Source: Mycobacterium lepraemurium
GTDB lineage: Bacteria; Actinomycetota; Actinomycetes; Mycobacteriales; Mycobacteriaceae
Reading direction: 5' to 3'
Length of the DNA stretch: 64,000 nucleotides
NCBI GenBank assembly: GCA_002291465.1
Contig: CP021238.1
Coordinates: 310,001-374,000 of the forward strand
Both the position numbers and the translations under genes were made by a program. The notes under the pieces are model-generated. The model did no database searches and was not told the DNA's origin. It saw nothing but the letters and a program-made list of their open reading frames with translations. Positions 1-10,801 of this stretch are shown here, piece by piece (position 1 is the first letter of the stretch; every line of letters starts with the position of its first letter).

Positions 1-2
1 CC

Positions 3-1007
3 AAACTGGTCATCGGCGCCAACGGTTTTCTGGGTTCGCACGTGACCCGCCAGCCCGTCGCCGACGGGGCGCAGGTCCGCGCGATGGTGCGCGCCGGCGC
101 CAATACCCGTGGTATCGACGACCTTTCGCTGGCCCGCTTCCACGACGACGTGTTCGACACCGCGGTGCTGGTCGAGGCGATGGACGGCGTCGACGACGTC
201 TACTACTGCGTGGTCGACACCCGCGCCTGGTTGCGCGACACCTCGCCGCTGTTTCGCACCAACGTCGAAGGGCTGCGCAACGTTCTGGATGTGGCCGTCA
301 CCCAACCTGAGCTGCGCAAGTTCATCTTCACCAGCACCTACGCGACGGGCGGGTGACGGCGCGGGCACGTGGCGACCGAGGACGACGTCATCGGCACCCG
401 CGGGCTGTCCGGCTACGTCAAATCCCGCGTGCAGGCCGAAAACCTGGTGATGCGCTATGTGGCCGAGGCCGGGCTGCCCGCGGCCGCGATGTGCGTGTCG
501 ACCACCTACGGCAGCGGCGACTGGGGCCGCACCCCGCGCGGCGCCTTCATCGCCGGGGCCGTGTTCGGCAAGTTGCTGTTCACCATGGAGGGCATCCAGC
601 TGGAAGTCGTCGGCGTCACCGACGCCGCGAAGGCCATGGTCCTGGCCGCCGACCGCGGCCGTGTCGGCGAGCGGTACCTGATCTCCGAGCGGATGATCGC
701 GCTCAAAGAGGTGGTGCGGATCGCCGCCGACGAAGCCGGGGGGCCGCCCCCGCGGCGCTCGATCTCCGTCCCGACGCTGTATACCCTTGGCGCACTGGGC
801 GATCTGCGCGCCCGGCTCACCGGCAAGGACGCCGAACTCAGCCTCGCCTCGGTGCGAATGATGCGCGCCGAGGCGCCCGTCGACCACAGCAAGGCCGTCC
901 GCGAACTCGGTTGGCGGCCACGCCCGGTCGAGGAGTCCATTCGCGAGGCGGCGCGGTTCTGGGCGGCGATGCGAAATGTCAAGGGCAAGAGCGCGACTCC
1001 CCGCTGA
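3..1007 (+). pseudogene. NAD-dependent epimerase/dehydratase family protein (Rv0139-like), start outside window, in-frame stop
   Basis: This is an extended-SDR enzyme that would act on an NDP-sugar or a sterol-like substrate; the substrate is unknown. Reading begins at the window edge with a Rossmann nucleotide-binding motif (GANGFLGS, about residues 5-12), so only the first few codons are missing. The frame is interrupted by TGA at 354-356, inside a stretch that would otherwise read T-x-G-x-R-R-G-H, and it continues in the same frame to 1007. A CGA-to-TGA change would explain the stop. The next genes match Rv0140 onward, which supports orthology with Rv0139. The stop falls about one third of the way in, before much of the substrate domain, so the product is probably inactive unless the stop is a sequencing error. 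Confidence 0.75.
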
Positions 1008-1067
1008 ACACCACGCCGATCACCGTTCAGGATGCGCCGCGGCCCGTCGCGGGCGACTAGCCTCGGG

Positions 1068-1390
1068 CGGTATCGCGCTGTTGCGCCGGGTGGTCGACCG
1101 GTTCGGTTCCGGCGAGCTGCAGTTCGACGCGTTCAACTGGCTCGGGATCAAGTTGCAATGGCTCAACACGGTGGTGCGGCGGTCGGGGTCCACGCTGCAC
1201 TGGGCAATCAACGGGCCCGACGACATCCTCAACGCCGTGCCGGGGGTGCGGCTGCTGGCCTGGGAACGATGGTTCGAGTCGGACACCTTCGCGCGGCTGC
1301 CCCGCTCAACCCGAGTCCTGGGCAGGGGCGATGTCGCTTGTGCCCACTGTGGCGAACATGGCGCAATACCACCGCTACGCATTCGGCTGA
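1068..1390 (+). pseudogene. C-terminal remnant of a TcmP-like (LCM/PPM family) O-methyltransferase
   Basis: About 108 codons resemble the end of a leucine-carboxyl-methyltransferase-type enzyme: an FNWLGIKLQ segment, then a WERWFESDTF segment, then (after a one-base shift near 1325) MSLVPTVANMAQYHRYAF-G and a TGA at 1388-1390. The N-terminal two thirds, with the SAM-binding domain, are absent. The piece starts directly after the epimerase-like gene. In M. tuberculosis nothing lies between Rv0139 and Rv0140, so this looks like an inserted gene of which only the tail is left. Family assignment rests on remembered sequence character, so it is tentative. Confidence 0.45.
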
Positions 1391-1453
1391 CCGGGAAGGG
1401 TTGGGCGCGGATGGGCGTTGCACACCTCACCGGCGTCTTGAGGAGGAACCACC

Positions 1454-1834
1454 ATGGCCCACCCGGAAATCAAAGAGACCAGTGCGGGACACCCGATCAC
1501 CATCGAGCCGACGCGGGGCCGGGTGCAGGTACGTGTCAACTGCGAGCTGATCGCCGACAGCACCGCCGCGCTGGAATTGCGTGAAGCGACATTGCCTGCG
1601 GTGCAATACATTCCGTTCACCGGCGTGGCGCAGGACCGGCTCACCCGCACCGACACCAGTACCTACTGCCCGTTCAAGGGCGAGGCCAGCTATTACAGCG
1701 TGACCACCTCGGCCGGCGACACCGTCGACGACGTGATCTGGACCTACGAGCAGCCCTACCCCGCGGTGACGGCGACCGCCGGGCACGCCGCGTTCTACCC
1801 CGACAAGGCCGAGATCAGCATTTCGACCGACTGA
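1454..1834 (+). CDS. DUF427 domain protein (Rv0140-like)
   Basis: An intact 126-residue protein. A strong ribosome-binding site (GAGGAGGA, 1440-1447) precedes the ATG. It contains the DUF427 signature region with T-x-T-Y-C-P-F-K-G-E-A-S-Y-Y (about residues 74-87) followed by D-D-V-I-W-T-Y-E-Q-P. The molecular function of DUF427 is not established. A second, longer DUF427 protein lies on the minus strand at 27,599-28,263. The length matches the M. tuberculosis orthologue, and the gene converges on the SnoaL-like gene with only two bases between their stops. Confidence 0.85.
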   Translation: MAHPEIKETSAGHPITIEPTRGRVQVRVNCELIADSTAALELREATLPAVQYIPFTGVAQDRLTRTDTSTYCPFKGEASYYSVTTSAGDTVDDVIWTYEQPYPAVTATAGHAAFYPDKAEISISTD

Positions 1835-1836
1835 GC

Positions 1837-2235
1837 TCAGTAGCCGATCCATCCGGGCATCGCGTTATCCACCGCCCGGGTGTCGCTGTACACACGCATC
1901 GACACGATCAGCCCGTCGCGGGTGTCGAAAATGCACACGAACGGGCTCTCGTAGTCGACGCCTGCGGAGGTGGTTCCGGCGGCCTGCGCCTCCACCACGA
2001 CCGTTTCGCCCTCGTTGACACAGCGCACCAGGTCGATGGTCAGCTCCAGGTCCTGTTTGCGCCGCTCGATCGCCCGCCGCAAGGTGTCCTTGTCGCAAGC
2101 CGTGCGGGTGTAGAGCGTCCAGTAGCTGAAGTCGTCGCTGAGCAGCGCGAAGCCCTCGTCCAGATCGCCGCCCCCGGTGGTGCTCTGTAAGAACATCCAG
2201 GCCAGTTCGCCCTTAGGATCATCGAACGGCGTCAT
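1837..2235 (-). CDS. SnoaL-like/NTF2-fold protein (Rv0141c-like)
   Basis: An intact small protein of 132 residues from the ATG at 2235; an upstream ATG at 2274 would add 13 residues. It has the NTF2-like pattern: an N-terminal helix with W-x-F-L-Q, a central F-S-Y-W-T-L strand, and a C-terminal F-D-T-R-D-G-L-I-V-S-M-R-V-Y-S-D strand pair typical of SnoaL folds. Such proteins bind or isomerise small hydrophobic molecules; no substrate can be named. No clear Shine-Dalgarno sequence precedes either ATG. The shorter start fits the reported size of the Rv0141c family better. Confidence 0.75.
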   Translation of the reverse strand: MTPFDDPKGELAWMFLQSTTGGGDLDEGFALLSDDFSYWTLYTRTACDKDTLRRAIERRKQDLELTIDLVRCVNEGETVVVEAQAAGTTSAGVDYESPFVCIFDTRDGLIVSMRVYSDTRAVDNAMPGWIGY

Positions 2236-2298
2236 CACACCGCAATATTGACGTGGCACGCGGTTCACGGTCAATCAGGGCAAATCGGAGAGCATCGG

Positions 2299-3197
2299 GT
2301 GAAGAGCAGCGCGCGCACCGTGGTGTTTCCCGGAGCGGTCAGCTTCGGGCACACGCTGGCGCCCCTTCGCCGCGGCCTGGGCGATCCCTGCTTCTTGGCC
2401 CCGGGCGACGGCTCGATCTGGCGGACCAGCCTGCTGCCCAGCGGCCCGGTCACCGCCCGGATCAGCCGCGCGGGGACCAACGCCGTGCAGTGTGTGGCGT
2501 GGGGAGCCGGTGCGGCGAGTTCGTCGACATGCTGCCCGCGATGCTGGGCAGCGAGGACGACGCCTCGGACTTCGTGCCGCGGCATCCGAGGGTCGCCGCC
2601 GCGCAGCGGCGCATCCCGCACCTGCGGCTGGGCCGCCCGGGCTGGTGCTGGAAGCGCTGATCCCGGCGATCATCGAGCAACGGGTGCCGGGCGCGGACAC
2701 GTTCCGCTCCTGGCGGGTGCTGTTGGCGAAGTACGGCACGCTGGCGCCGGAGCGGATGAGGGTCCCGCCGTCGGCGCAGGCGTGGCGCAGCATCCCGTCG
2801 TGGGAGTTCCACCGCGCCAACGTCGACCCGCGGCGGGCCCAGACGGTGGTGACCTGCGTGCGGCGCGCCGCCTCGCTGGAACGGCTGGTGTCGCGGCCGG
2901 CCACGCAGGCGTGCGCGGCGTTGACGTCGCTGCCGGGGTGGGGGGTGGACCGCCGCCGAGACGGCGCAACGGGCCTTCGGCGACGCGGACGCCATGTCGG
3001 TGGGCGACTACCACATTCCCAAGATGGTCGGCTGGACGCTGCTGGGCCGTCCCGTCGACGACGCGGGCATGCTCGAATTGCTGGAGCCGATGCGGCCGCA
3101 TCGCCAGCGGATGGTCCGGTTGTTCGAAGCCAGCGGGCTGGCTCGTGAACCCCGGCGGGGGCCGCGGCTTCCGGTCCAGCAAATCCACTCGCTTTGA
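2299..3197 (+). pseudogene. Rv0142-like protein (DNA-3-methyladenine glycosylase-like fold), three frameshifts
   Basis: Starting from GTG at 2299, the protein reads in three frames in turn. The first segment has H-T-L-A-P-L-R-R-G-x-G-D-P; a one-base loss near 2510 leads to the E-F-V-D-M-L-P-A-M-L segment; a second loss near 2645 (in a G run) leads to L-V-L-E-A-L-I-P-A; a two-base loss near 2945 (again in G runs) leads to the final M-S-V-G-D-Y-H segment, which ends with TGA at 3195-3197. L-P-G-x-G followed by W-T-A-A-E and a D-D-A-G-M-L motif resemble the helix-hairpin-helix part of AlkA-type glycosylases. All three lesions lie in homopolymers, so sequencing error is a real alternative. Confidence 0.7.
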
Positions 3198-3284
3198 TTC
3201 GCGGCGTTTTCGCACCTTGGCATCGGGTACTCGACGGCCCAAGTGACCGAGTGTGGACCAAGGGAAGGGAGCCAGGAACAAGCA

Positions 3285-3832
3285 ATGAGTGAGTTCACAA
3301 TTCCGGGATTGACCGACAAGCAGGCGGCGCGGCTCACCGAACTGCTACAAAAGCAACTGAGCACCTACAACGATCTTCACCTGACGCTCAAGCACATTCA
3401 CTGGAACGTGGTGGGCCCCAACTTCATCGGCGCGCACAAGATGATCGACCCGCAAGTGGAGGCGGTCCGCGGTTTCGCCGACGACGTAGCTGAACGCATT
3501 GTGGCGCTTGGTTCTTCGCCGACGACTTAGCGGAACGCATTGTGGAGCTTGGTTCTTCGCCGTAGGACACGCCCGGCGCTATCATCAAGGACCGGTCGTG
3601 GGACGACTACTCGGTGGGCCGCGACACCGTCCAGGCGCACTCGGCCGCCCTCGATTTCGTCTACAACGGGGTGATCGAAGACATCCGCCAATACATCGAC
3701 GAGACGGGCGAACCCGACCAGGTGACCCAGGACCTGTTGATCGGGCAGGCGGCGCAGCTGGAGAAGTTCCAATGGTTCGTGCGGGCGCACCTGGAACGCG
3801 CCGCCGCGCAGAGCGCGTGCGGCAAATCCTGA
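3285..3832 (+). pseudogene. dps: Dps-type ferritin (starvation-induced DNA-binding protein), broken by a 41-bp duplication
   Basis: The product would be a spherical 12-mer that stores iron and protects DNA. The N-terminal half from the ATG at 3285 is close to mycobacterial Dps (S-T-Y-N-D-L-H-L-T-L-K-H-I-H-W-N-V-V-G-P), with ferroxidase-site His, Asp and Glu present in H-K-M-I-D-P-Q-V-E. At 3477-3558 a 41-bp segment is repeated imperfectly, which shifts the frame and creates a stop at 3528-3530. The C-terminal half (from about 3575: W-D-D-Y-S-V-G-R-D-T-V-Q-A-H) continues in another frame and ends at 3832. M. tuberculosis lacks this gene, so here it is an accessory gene relative to that genome. 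Confidence 0.85.
3477..3558. repeat. 41-bp imperfect direct tandem duplication inside dps
   Basis: Two adjacent 41-base units, 3477-3517 and 3518-3558, each begin GCCGACGAC and end CTTGGTTCTTC. They differ at three positions. The unit length is not a multiple of three, so the duplication itself destroys the dps frame. Confidence 0.9.
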
Positions 3833-3956
3833 CCCACCCGCAGCGAACGACGGATCGCCCCGGCACAGCGCCGGGGCGATCGTGTGTCCGGCCCCTCAGG
3901 AATAAGTGGACCGAGGTCCGTTTATTCCGGGTAGTCCGCAACATCGAGGAGGCCAA

Positions 3957-4946
3957 ATGCCTGCAGTCACGGCCAACATGCTCACCTTGCCGCGGGTCGG
4001 TGGCCCCGGCCCCGCCGACACCGAACGCCCGGTGCGATCCACCACCACCGGCCCCCGGGGCTACGAGGGCGAAGGGTTCCCGGTGGTGCGTGCCTTCGCC
4101 GGGGTCAGCACCGTCGCCCTGGACCCGTTCGTGCACATGGACCAGCTGGGCGAGGTCGACTATCAGCCCGGCGAGCCCCGGGGCACCGACTGGCACCCGC
4201 ACCGCGGCTTCGAAACCGTGACGTATCTGCTCGACGGGAAGTTCGCCCACCAGGACTCGCACGGGGGCGGGGGCCTGATCACCGACGGCGCCACCCAGTG
4301 GATGACCGCCGGGTCGGGCATCCTGCACATCGAGACACCCCCGGCCGAACTGGTCGACAGTGGTGGGCTGTTCCACGGCATCCAGCTGTGGGTGAACCTG
4401 CCCCGCAAGGATAAGTGCACCCCGCCCCGCTACCAGGCCATCGAAGGCGGCGACGTCGCGTCACTGGCCTCCGACGACGGCGGCGCGCTGCTGCGCATCA
4501 TCGCCGGCGAGGTCGACGGGCACCACGGCCCGGGCGTCACCCACACGCTGATCACGCTGGCGCACGCGACGATCGCGAACGGTGCGCGGCTCAACCTTCC
4601 GTGGCGGCGCGATTTCAACGCGCTGGTGTACGTGCTGTCCGGCGACGGCTACGTCGGCCCGGTCGCGCACCTGATTCGTCAGGGGCAGTTGGCCGTGCTG
4701 GGGCCCGGTGACCGGATCACCGTCGGCGCGCGAGGTCCAGGATTCGGGGCCGGATCGTGGCGCCATTGATGTGCTGCTGCTCGGCGGGCGGCCCATTCGC
4801 GAGCCGGTATTCCACTACGGGCCTTTCGTGATGAACACGCGCACGGAATTGATCGCGGCGCTGCAGGACTACCAGGCCGGAAGGTTGGCAGCATTCCGAT
4901 TCCGCCAAACGCGCTAATGCCGCACCGCCGCGATGGCACACTCTGA
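3957..4946 (+). pseudogene. Pirin family protein, two compensating frameshifts near the C-terminus
   Basis: Pirins are bicupin metal proteins, some with quercetinase-like activity. The ATG at 3957 follows GAGGAGG. The N-terminal cupin carries the metal ligands in W-H-P-H-R-G-F-E-T-V and I-L-H-I-E. The frame changes near 4730, giving a premature stop at 4769; the segment [22 protein letters not shown] follows in a second frame. A one-base change near 4885 restores the original frame, which ends at TGA 4944-4946. Only about 50 residues are out of frame. A second, shorter pirin gene lies at 57,551-58,275. Confidence 0.75.
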
Positions 4947-4948
4947 GA

Positions 4949-5583
4949 ATGCTTCCACGGGGGAATCGCAGGCCAGGGCGTCCGCCTGCGGCCAAAGCCG
5001 ATGAAACCCGGCAACGAATCATCCAGGCCGCGCGCCTGGTTTTCAGCGAACGTGGCTATGACGGCGCGACCTTCCAGGCCATCGCAGCGCGCGCCGATTT
5101 GACCCGGCCCGCGATCAATCACTACTCCTCGAGCAAGCGGGCGCTGTATCAGGAAGTGATGGACGAGACGAATGAATTCGTCATCGGGGTCGGGATAAAA
5201 GAGGCGAACCGCGAAACCACGCTGGTGGGGAGGCTCACGGCATTCATCTCCGCGGCGGTGAAAGCCAATGCCGAGAATCCGGCGGGTTCCGCATTCATTA
5301 TCGGCGGCGTCCTGGAATCGCAGCGGCACCCCGATGGAACACAGCGGAAAACGATTCCGTGCGCATTGCCCGCGAATTCTTGATCCGCGTGGTCAACGAC
5401 GCGATCGAGCACGGCGAAGTCGCGGCCGACATCGACGCGTCGGCCTTGGTGGAGACCCTGCTGGTGGTGATGTGCGGGGTGGGCCTGTACGCGGGCTACG
5501 GCGAGACCTATTGGGAGATGCTGGCCGTCACCGGCATGCTGCGACAGCTGCTGGAAGGCGCGCTGTGGCGTCCCGGATCCTAA
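4949..5583 (+). pseudogene. TetR family regulator (Rv0144-like), one frameshift
   Basis: A TetR-type repressor starting two bases after the pirin stop. The N-terminal helix-turn-helix domain is complete (R-Q-R-I-I-Q-A-A-R-L-V-F-S-E-R-G-Y-D-G, then A-I-N-H-Y-S-S-S-K). A one-base loss near 5335 separates this from the ligand-binding C-terminal part (E-F-L-I-R-V-V-N-D-A-I-E-H-G-E), which ends at 5583. Its place just upstream of the methyltransferase pair matches Rv0144-Rv0145-Rv0146. Confidence 0.75.
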
Positions 5584-5659
5584 GCGCGGACAGGCGCGCA
5601 GTGAAGTTGCGCACAAAGCGTATAGGCTAACTAACTTATCCCGGTAGCATGGTCCGGAC

Positions 5660-7574
<1,915 letters not shown>

Positions 7575-7648
7575 GGGGCATTCCCGGCTGGCGCGCGGCC
7601 CTGGTTACCGGGATTTGACCTGGCCATCGGGAACAATGATCAGCCATT

Positions 7649-9199
7649 ATGGGCAGCGCTGGAACCGGTCACCCGCGCCGCTGGGTGCTGTTGAAGGGCC
7701 GGCTCGTCGCCAGCGTCGCGTCGGCGTTCGTCATGGCCGTCACCGGTGTCGGCTGGACCGGCTATCACACCGCGCTGGGCCGGATCATCATCTCGCACGC
7801 CCTGCCCAACGGGGCGATGTCGCTCGGCGACAACCAGAACATCCTGCTGATGGGCCTGGACAGCCGGTTGGACCAGAACGGCCGGCCGCTGCCGCCGGAA
7901 ATCTACGACGCGCTGCACGCCGGCGACGAAAGCTCCGGCGGCTACAACGCCAATGTCCTTATCGTCGTTCATCTTTCGGACGGTGACGGGCCCGTCACCG
8001 CGGTGTCGATCCCGCGCGACGACTACGCCGAGTTGCCGGGCTGCCCGGGATCGGTGTGTGCCGGCAAGATCAAACAGGCCTACGGGCTGGCCTATCAGCA
8101 GTCGCTGAATGCGCAGGCCGCCGGGAATTCCGGCGCCGGGGCCACCGACCTGGCCGCTCGCGAACAGACCGCCCGCGAGGCCGGCCGCAAGGCTGAGATC
8201 GGCGCCGTCACCGACTTTCTGGGCATCTCGGTCGACCACTTCGTCGAGGTCACCCTGGGCGCCTTCTTCCAGATCGCCAAGGCGGTCGAGCCGATCACGG
8301 TGTGCCTGGCCGGCGACACCCGGGACAGCTATTCAGGGGCGGACTTCCACCACGGCGTGCAGCGCATCGACGCGGCCGAGGCGATGGCCTTCGTGCGGCA
8401 GCGGCGCGACGAAAACGACGGCTCCTTCACCGATTTCGACCGGACCCGCCGCCAGCAGGCGTTCCTGGTGTCGCTGGTCGAAGCGGCGCGCAGCGGCGGC
8501 GCGCTGTCCAGTGTCAGCGGGTTGCGTAAGCTGCTGCAGGTCGCCAGGGACAACGTCGCCGTCGACGCCGGGCTGGACCTGATGCAGTTCGCCGCGCGGG
8601 CCTCGCAACTGGCCGGGCGGCCGCTGTCGCTGTACACCCTGCCGATCTCGGGCTTCGGCAAGGACCCCAACGGCTCCGACATCAACCTGGTCGACCTTCC
8701 CGTGATGCGGCGCATCGTCAACGAACGCTTCATGTCCGACGCGCCGGCCGCGCTCGACGCCGCGGTCCCGGGCTCCCAGCCACCGCCCGCCCCGGCCGAG
8801 CCCGCGGTCCTCGACGTCGTCAACGCTACCACACACGACGGGTTGGCCGCCGCCCTCGAGGAAGCGTTGGCCGGCCGCGGCCTCACCCGGGGCAGCGCCA
8901 CCACCGCCCCCGCCCCGGCCGAGGACAGCAGCATCGAATACGGCCCCGGCGCCGAGGCGGCCGCGCGGCTGCTGGCCGACCAACTGCACCTGCCGGCCAC
9001 CGCGCAGAGTGCGGTCGCGCCCGGCACCGTGCGGCTGACCGTCGGCACCGCGTTCCCGGCCGCCGACTACCTCGCCCATCCCGGCGCCTCGGGGTCGGGA
9101 CAGGTGAGCACGGTGTCCGCCACCGGCACCGGCGATCACGCCCCCGCGCCGACCGACCTCAGCCAGATGACGGCCACCAGCGTCCCCTGCGTCAAGTAA
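7649..9199 (+). CDS. LytR-CpsA-Psr (LCP) family protein with LytR_C domain
   Basis: An intact 516-residue cell-wall protein. It has a cytoplasmic tail, one membrane segment (about residues 19-40), then the extracytoplasmic LCP domain starting at N-I-L-L-M-G-L-D-S-R and including the S-I-P-R-D-D motif with its phosphate-binding Arg. Further on is R-Q-R-R-D-E-N-D-G-S-F-T-D-F-D-R-T-R-R-Q-Q, the second Arg-rich LCP signature, and a LytR_C domain (about residues 385-475). LCP enzymes attach arabinogalactan or similar polymers to peptidoglycan. M. tuberculosis has no LCP gene at this place, so this is an insertion relative to that genome. Confidence 0.9.
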   Translation: MGSAGTGHPRRWVLLKGRLVASVASAFVMAVTGVGWTGYHTALGRIIISHALPNGAMSLGDNQNILLMGLDSRLDQNGRPLPPEIYDALHAGDESSGGYNANVLIVVHLSDGDGPVTAVSIPRDDYAELPGCPGSVCAGKIKQAYGLAYQQSLNAQAAGNSGAGATDLAAREQTAREAGRKAEIGAVTDFLGISVDHFVEVTLGAFFQIAKAVEPITVCLAGDTRDSYSGADFHHGVQRIDAAEAMAFVRQRRDENDGSFTDFDRTRRQQAFLVSLVEAARSGGALSSVSGLRKLLQVARDNVAVDAGLDLMQFAARASQLAGRPLSLYTLPISGFGKDPNGSDINLVDLPVMRRIVNERFMSDAPAALDAAVPGSQPPPAPAEPAVLDVVNATTHDGLAAALEEALAGRGLTRGSATTAPAPAEDSSIEYGPGAEAAARLLADQLHLPATAQSAVAPGTVRLTVGTAFPAADYLAHPGASGSGQVSTVSATGTGDHAPAPTDLSQMTATSVPCVK

Positions 9200-9230
9200 C
9201 CGCGGGGCCCGGCCGCGGGCCGGATCCTTA

Positions 9231-9260
9231 CCTAATTGCTCTCCCAACCGGATGGTTAGG
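9231..9260. promoter_or_regulatory. Inverted repeat upstream of the aldehyde dehydrogenase gene
   Basis: CCTAA (9231-9235) and TTAGG (9256-9260) form outer arms. AACC-GGAT-GGTT (9246-9257) forms a separate small dyad. It lies 59 bases upstream of the dehydrogenase start and could be an operator or a promoter-proximal hairpin. No regulator can be assigned. Confidence 0.3.
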
Positions 9261-9318
9261 ATCGCGGTTATCACCGATGAGCGGCCGCCGCTCAGCGCGA
9301 CTCTGCTCGGGAAGGACA

Positions 9319-10743
9319 ATGATGACCATCGAATCGGTTGCATCGAAGACCACAACTTCGGCCAACGGGACCGCATCGGCCGACATCGCCGGCACGGTTG
9401 CCCGGCTTCGTCAGACCTTCGCCACCGGACGCACCCGCGACGTCGAATGGCGCAAGCGCCAGCTGCTGCAACTGCAGAAGCTGATGGAGGAGAACGAGGC
9501 CGCGATCGCCGCCGCGCTGGCCGACGACCTGGACCGCGGCCCGTTCGAGGCCTACATCGCCGACATCGCCACCACCGCCGGTGAGGCCAAGTACGCGGGC
9601 AAACGGGTGCGCAAGTGGACCCGGCGCCGCTATCAGTTGCTGGAGCTGCCGCAGCTGCCCGGCTGCGGCTGGGTGGAGTACGAACCCTACGGCACCGTGC
9701 TGATCATCGGCGCCTGGAACTACCCCTTCTACCTCACCCTCGGCCCGGCCGTCGGGGCGATCGCCGCCGGCAACGCCGCCATCCTCAAGCCGTCGGAGAT
9801 CGCGGCCGCGTCCTCGCGGGTGATGGCCGAGCTGGTGCCGAAATATCTTGACAACGACGCCATCGCGGTGATCGAGGGCGACGGGGCGACCAGCCAGGAG
9901 CTCATCGCCCAGGGCCTGGACCGGGTGATGTTCACCGGCAGCACCGAAATCGGGCGCAAGGTCTACGAGGGCGCGGCCCAGCACCTGACGCCGTGCACCC
10001 TGGAGCTGGGCGGCAAGAGCCCGGTCATCATCGCGGCCGACGCCGACGTGGAGGTGGCGGCCAAGCGGATCGCCTGGATGAAACTGCTCAACGCCGGACA
10101 GACCTGTGTGGCACCCGATTACGTGTTGGCGGACGCCAAGATTCGCGACGAACTGGTGGACAAGGTCGGTGCCGCCATCACCAAGTTCACCGCCGACAAG
10201 CCCGAGGGCATGCGGGTGGTCAACCAGCGCCAGTTCGGCCGGATCAGCAGCTACCTGTCCGGGTCGGACGGCAAGGTCACCGTCGGCGGGGCGTGCGACC
10301 CGTCCACCCTGCGCATCCAGCCCGCCGTGGTGGTCGACCCCGACCCCGACGGGCCGCTGATGCGCAACGAGATCTTCGGACCGGTGCTGCCGGTGATCAC
10401 CGTCCTAAACCTGGACGAGGCAATACGTTTCGTGAACTCACGGCCCAAGCCGCTGTCGGCATACCTGTTCACCAAGACGCGCGAGACGCGCGAGCGGGTG
10501 ATCAAGGAAGTGCCGGCCGGCGGCATGCTGATCAACCACCTCGCCTTCCAGGTGTCGACGGCCAAGCTGCCGTTCGGCGGGGTCGGCGCGTCGGGAATGG
10601 GCGCCTACCACGGTCGCTACGGCTTCGAGGAGTTCAGCCACCGCAAGTCGGTGTTGACCAAACCCACCCGGCCCGACCTGTCGAGCTTCATCTACCCTCC
10701 GTACACGGAGCGGGCCTTCAAGATGGCCCGCAAGATGTTTTGA
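9319..10743 (+). CDS. Aldehyde dehydrogenase family protein (Rv0147-like)
   Basis: An intact NAD(P)-dependent aldehyde dehydrogenase that oxidises aldehydes to acids, likely fatty aldehydes since the protein resembles class 3 ALDHs (Y-G-T-V-L-I-I-G-A-W-N-Y-P-F near residue 117). The catalytic Cys is in L-N-A-G-Q-T-C and the general-base Glu in L-E-L-G-G-K-S-P. I chose the ATG at 9319 because GGGAAGGACA sits just before it; an ATG at 9277 would add 14 residues of unrelated composition. Length is 474 residues, normal for the class. Confidence 0.92.
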   Translation: MMTIESVASKTTTSANGTASADIAGTVARLRQTFATGRTRDVEWRKRQLLQLQKLMEENEAAIAAALADDLDRGPFEAYIADIATTAGEAKYAGKRVRKWTRRRYQLLELPQLPGCGWVEYEPYGTVLIIGAWNYPFYLTLGPAVGAIAAGNAAILKPSEIAAASSRVMAELVPKYLDNDAIAVIEGDGATSQELIAQGLDRVMFTGSTEIGRKVYEGAAQHLTPCTLELGGKSPVIIAADADVEVAAKRIAWMKLLNAGQTCVAPDYVLADAKIRDELVDKVGAAITKFTADKPEGMRVVNQRQFGRISSYLSGSDGKVTVGGACDPSTLRIQPAVVVDPDPDGPLMRNEIFGPVLPVITVLNLDEAIRFVNSRPKPLSAYLFTKTRETRERVIKEVPAGGMLINHLAFQVSTAKLPFGGVGASGMGAYHGRYGFEEFSHRKSVLTKPTRPDLSSFIYPPYTERAFKMARKMF

Positions 10744-10801
10744 CCGCTGGCTTCACTGAATCGGTTGCCAGACAGAGCTTTTCACAGCAGAGGGGAATCT
10801 T

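Noticed and set aside
354..356. TGA codons read as selenocysteine (also 28533, 34708, 41189)
   Set aside because: No SECIS-like hairpin was evident, expected residues are Arg, Trp or others rather than Cys, and TAG stops occur at the same rate in nearby genes.
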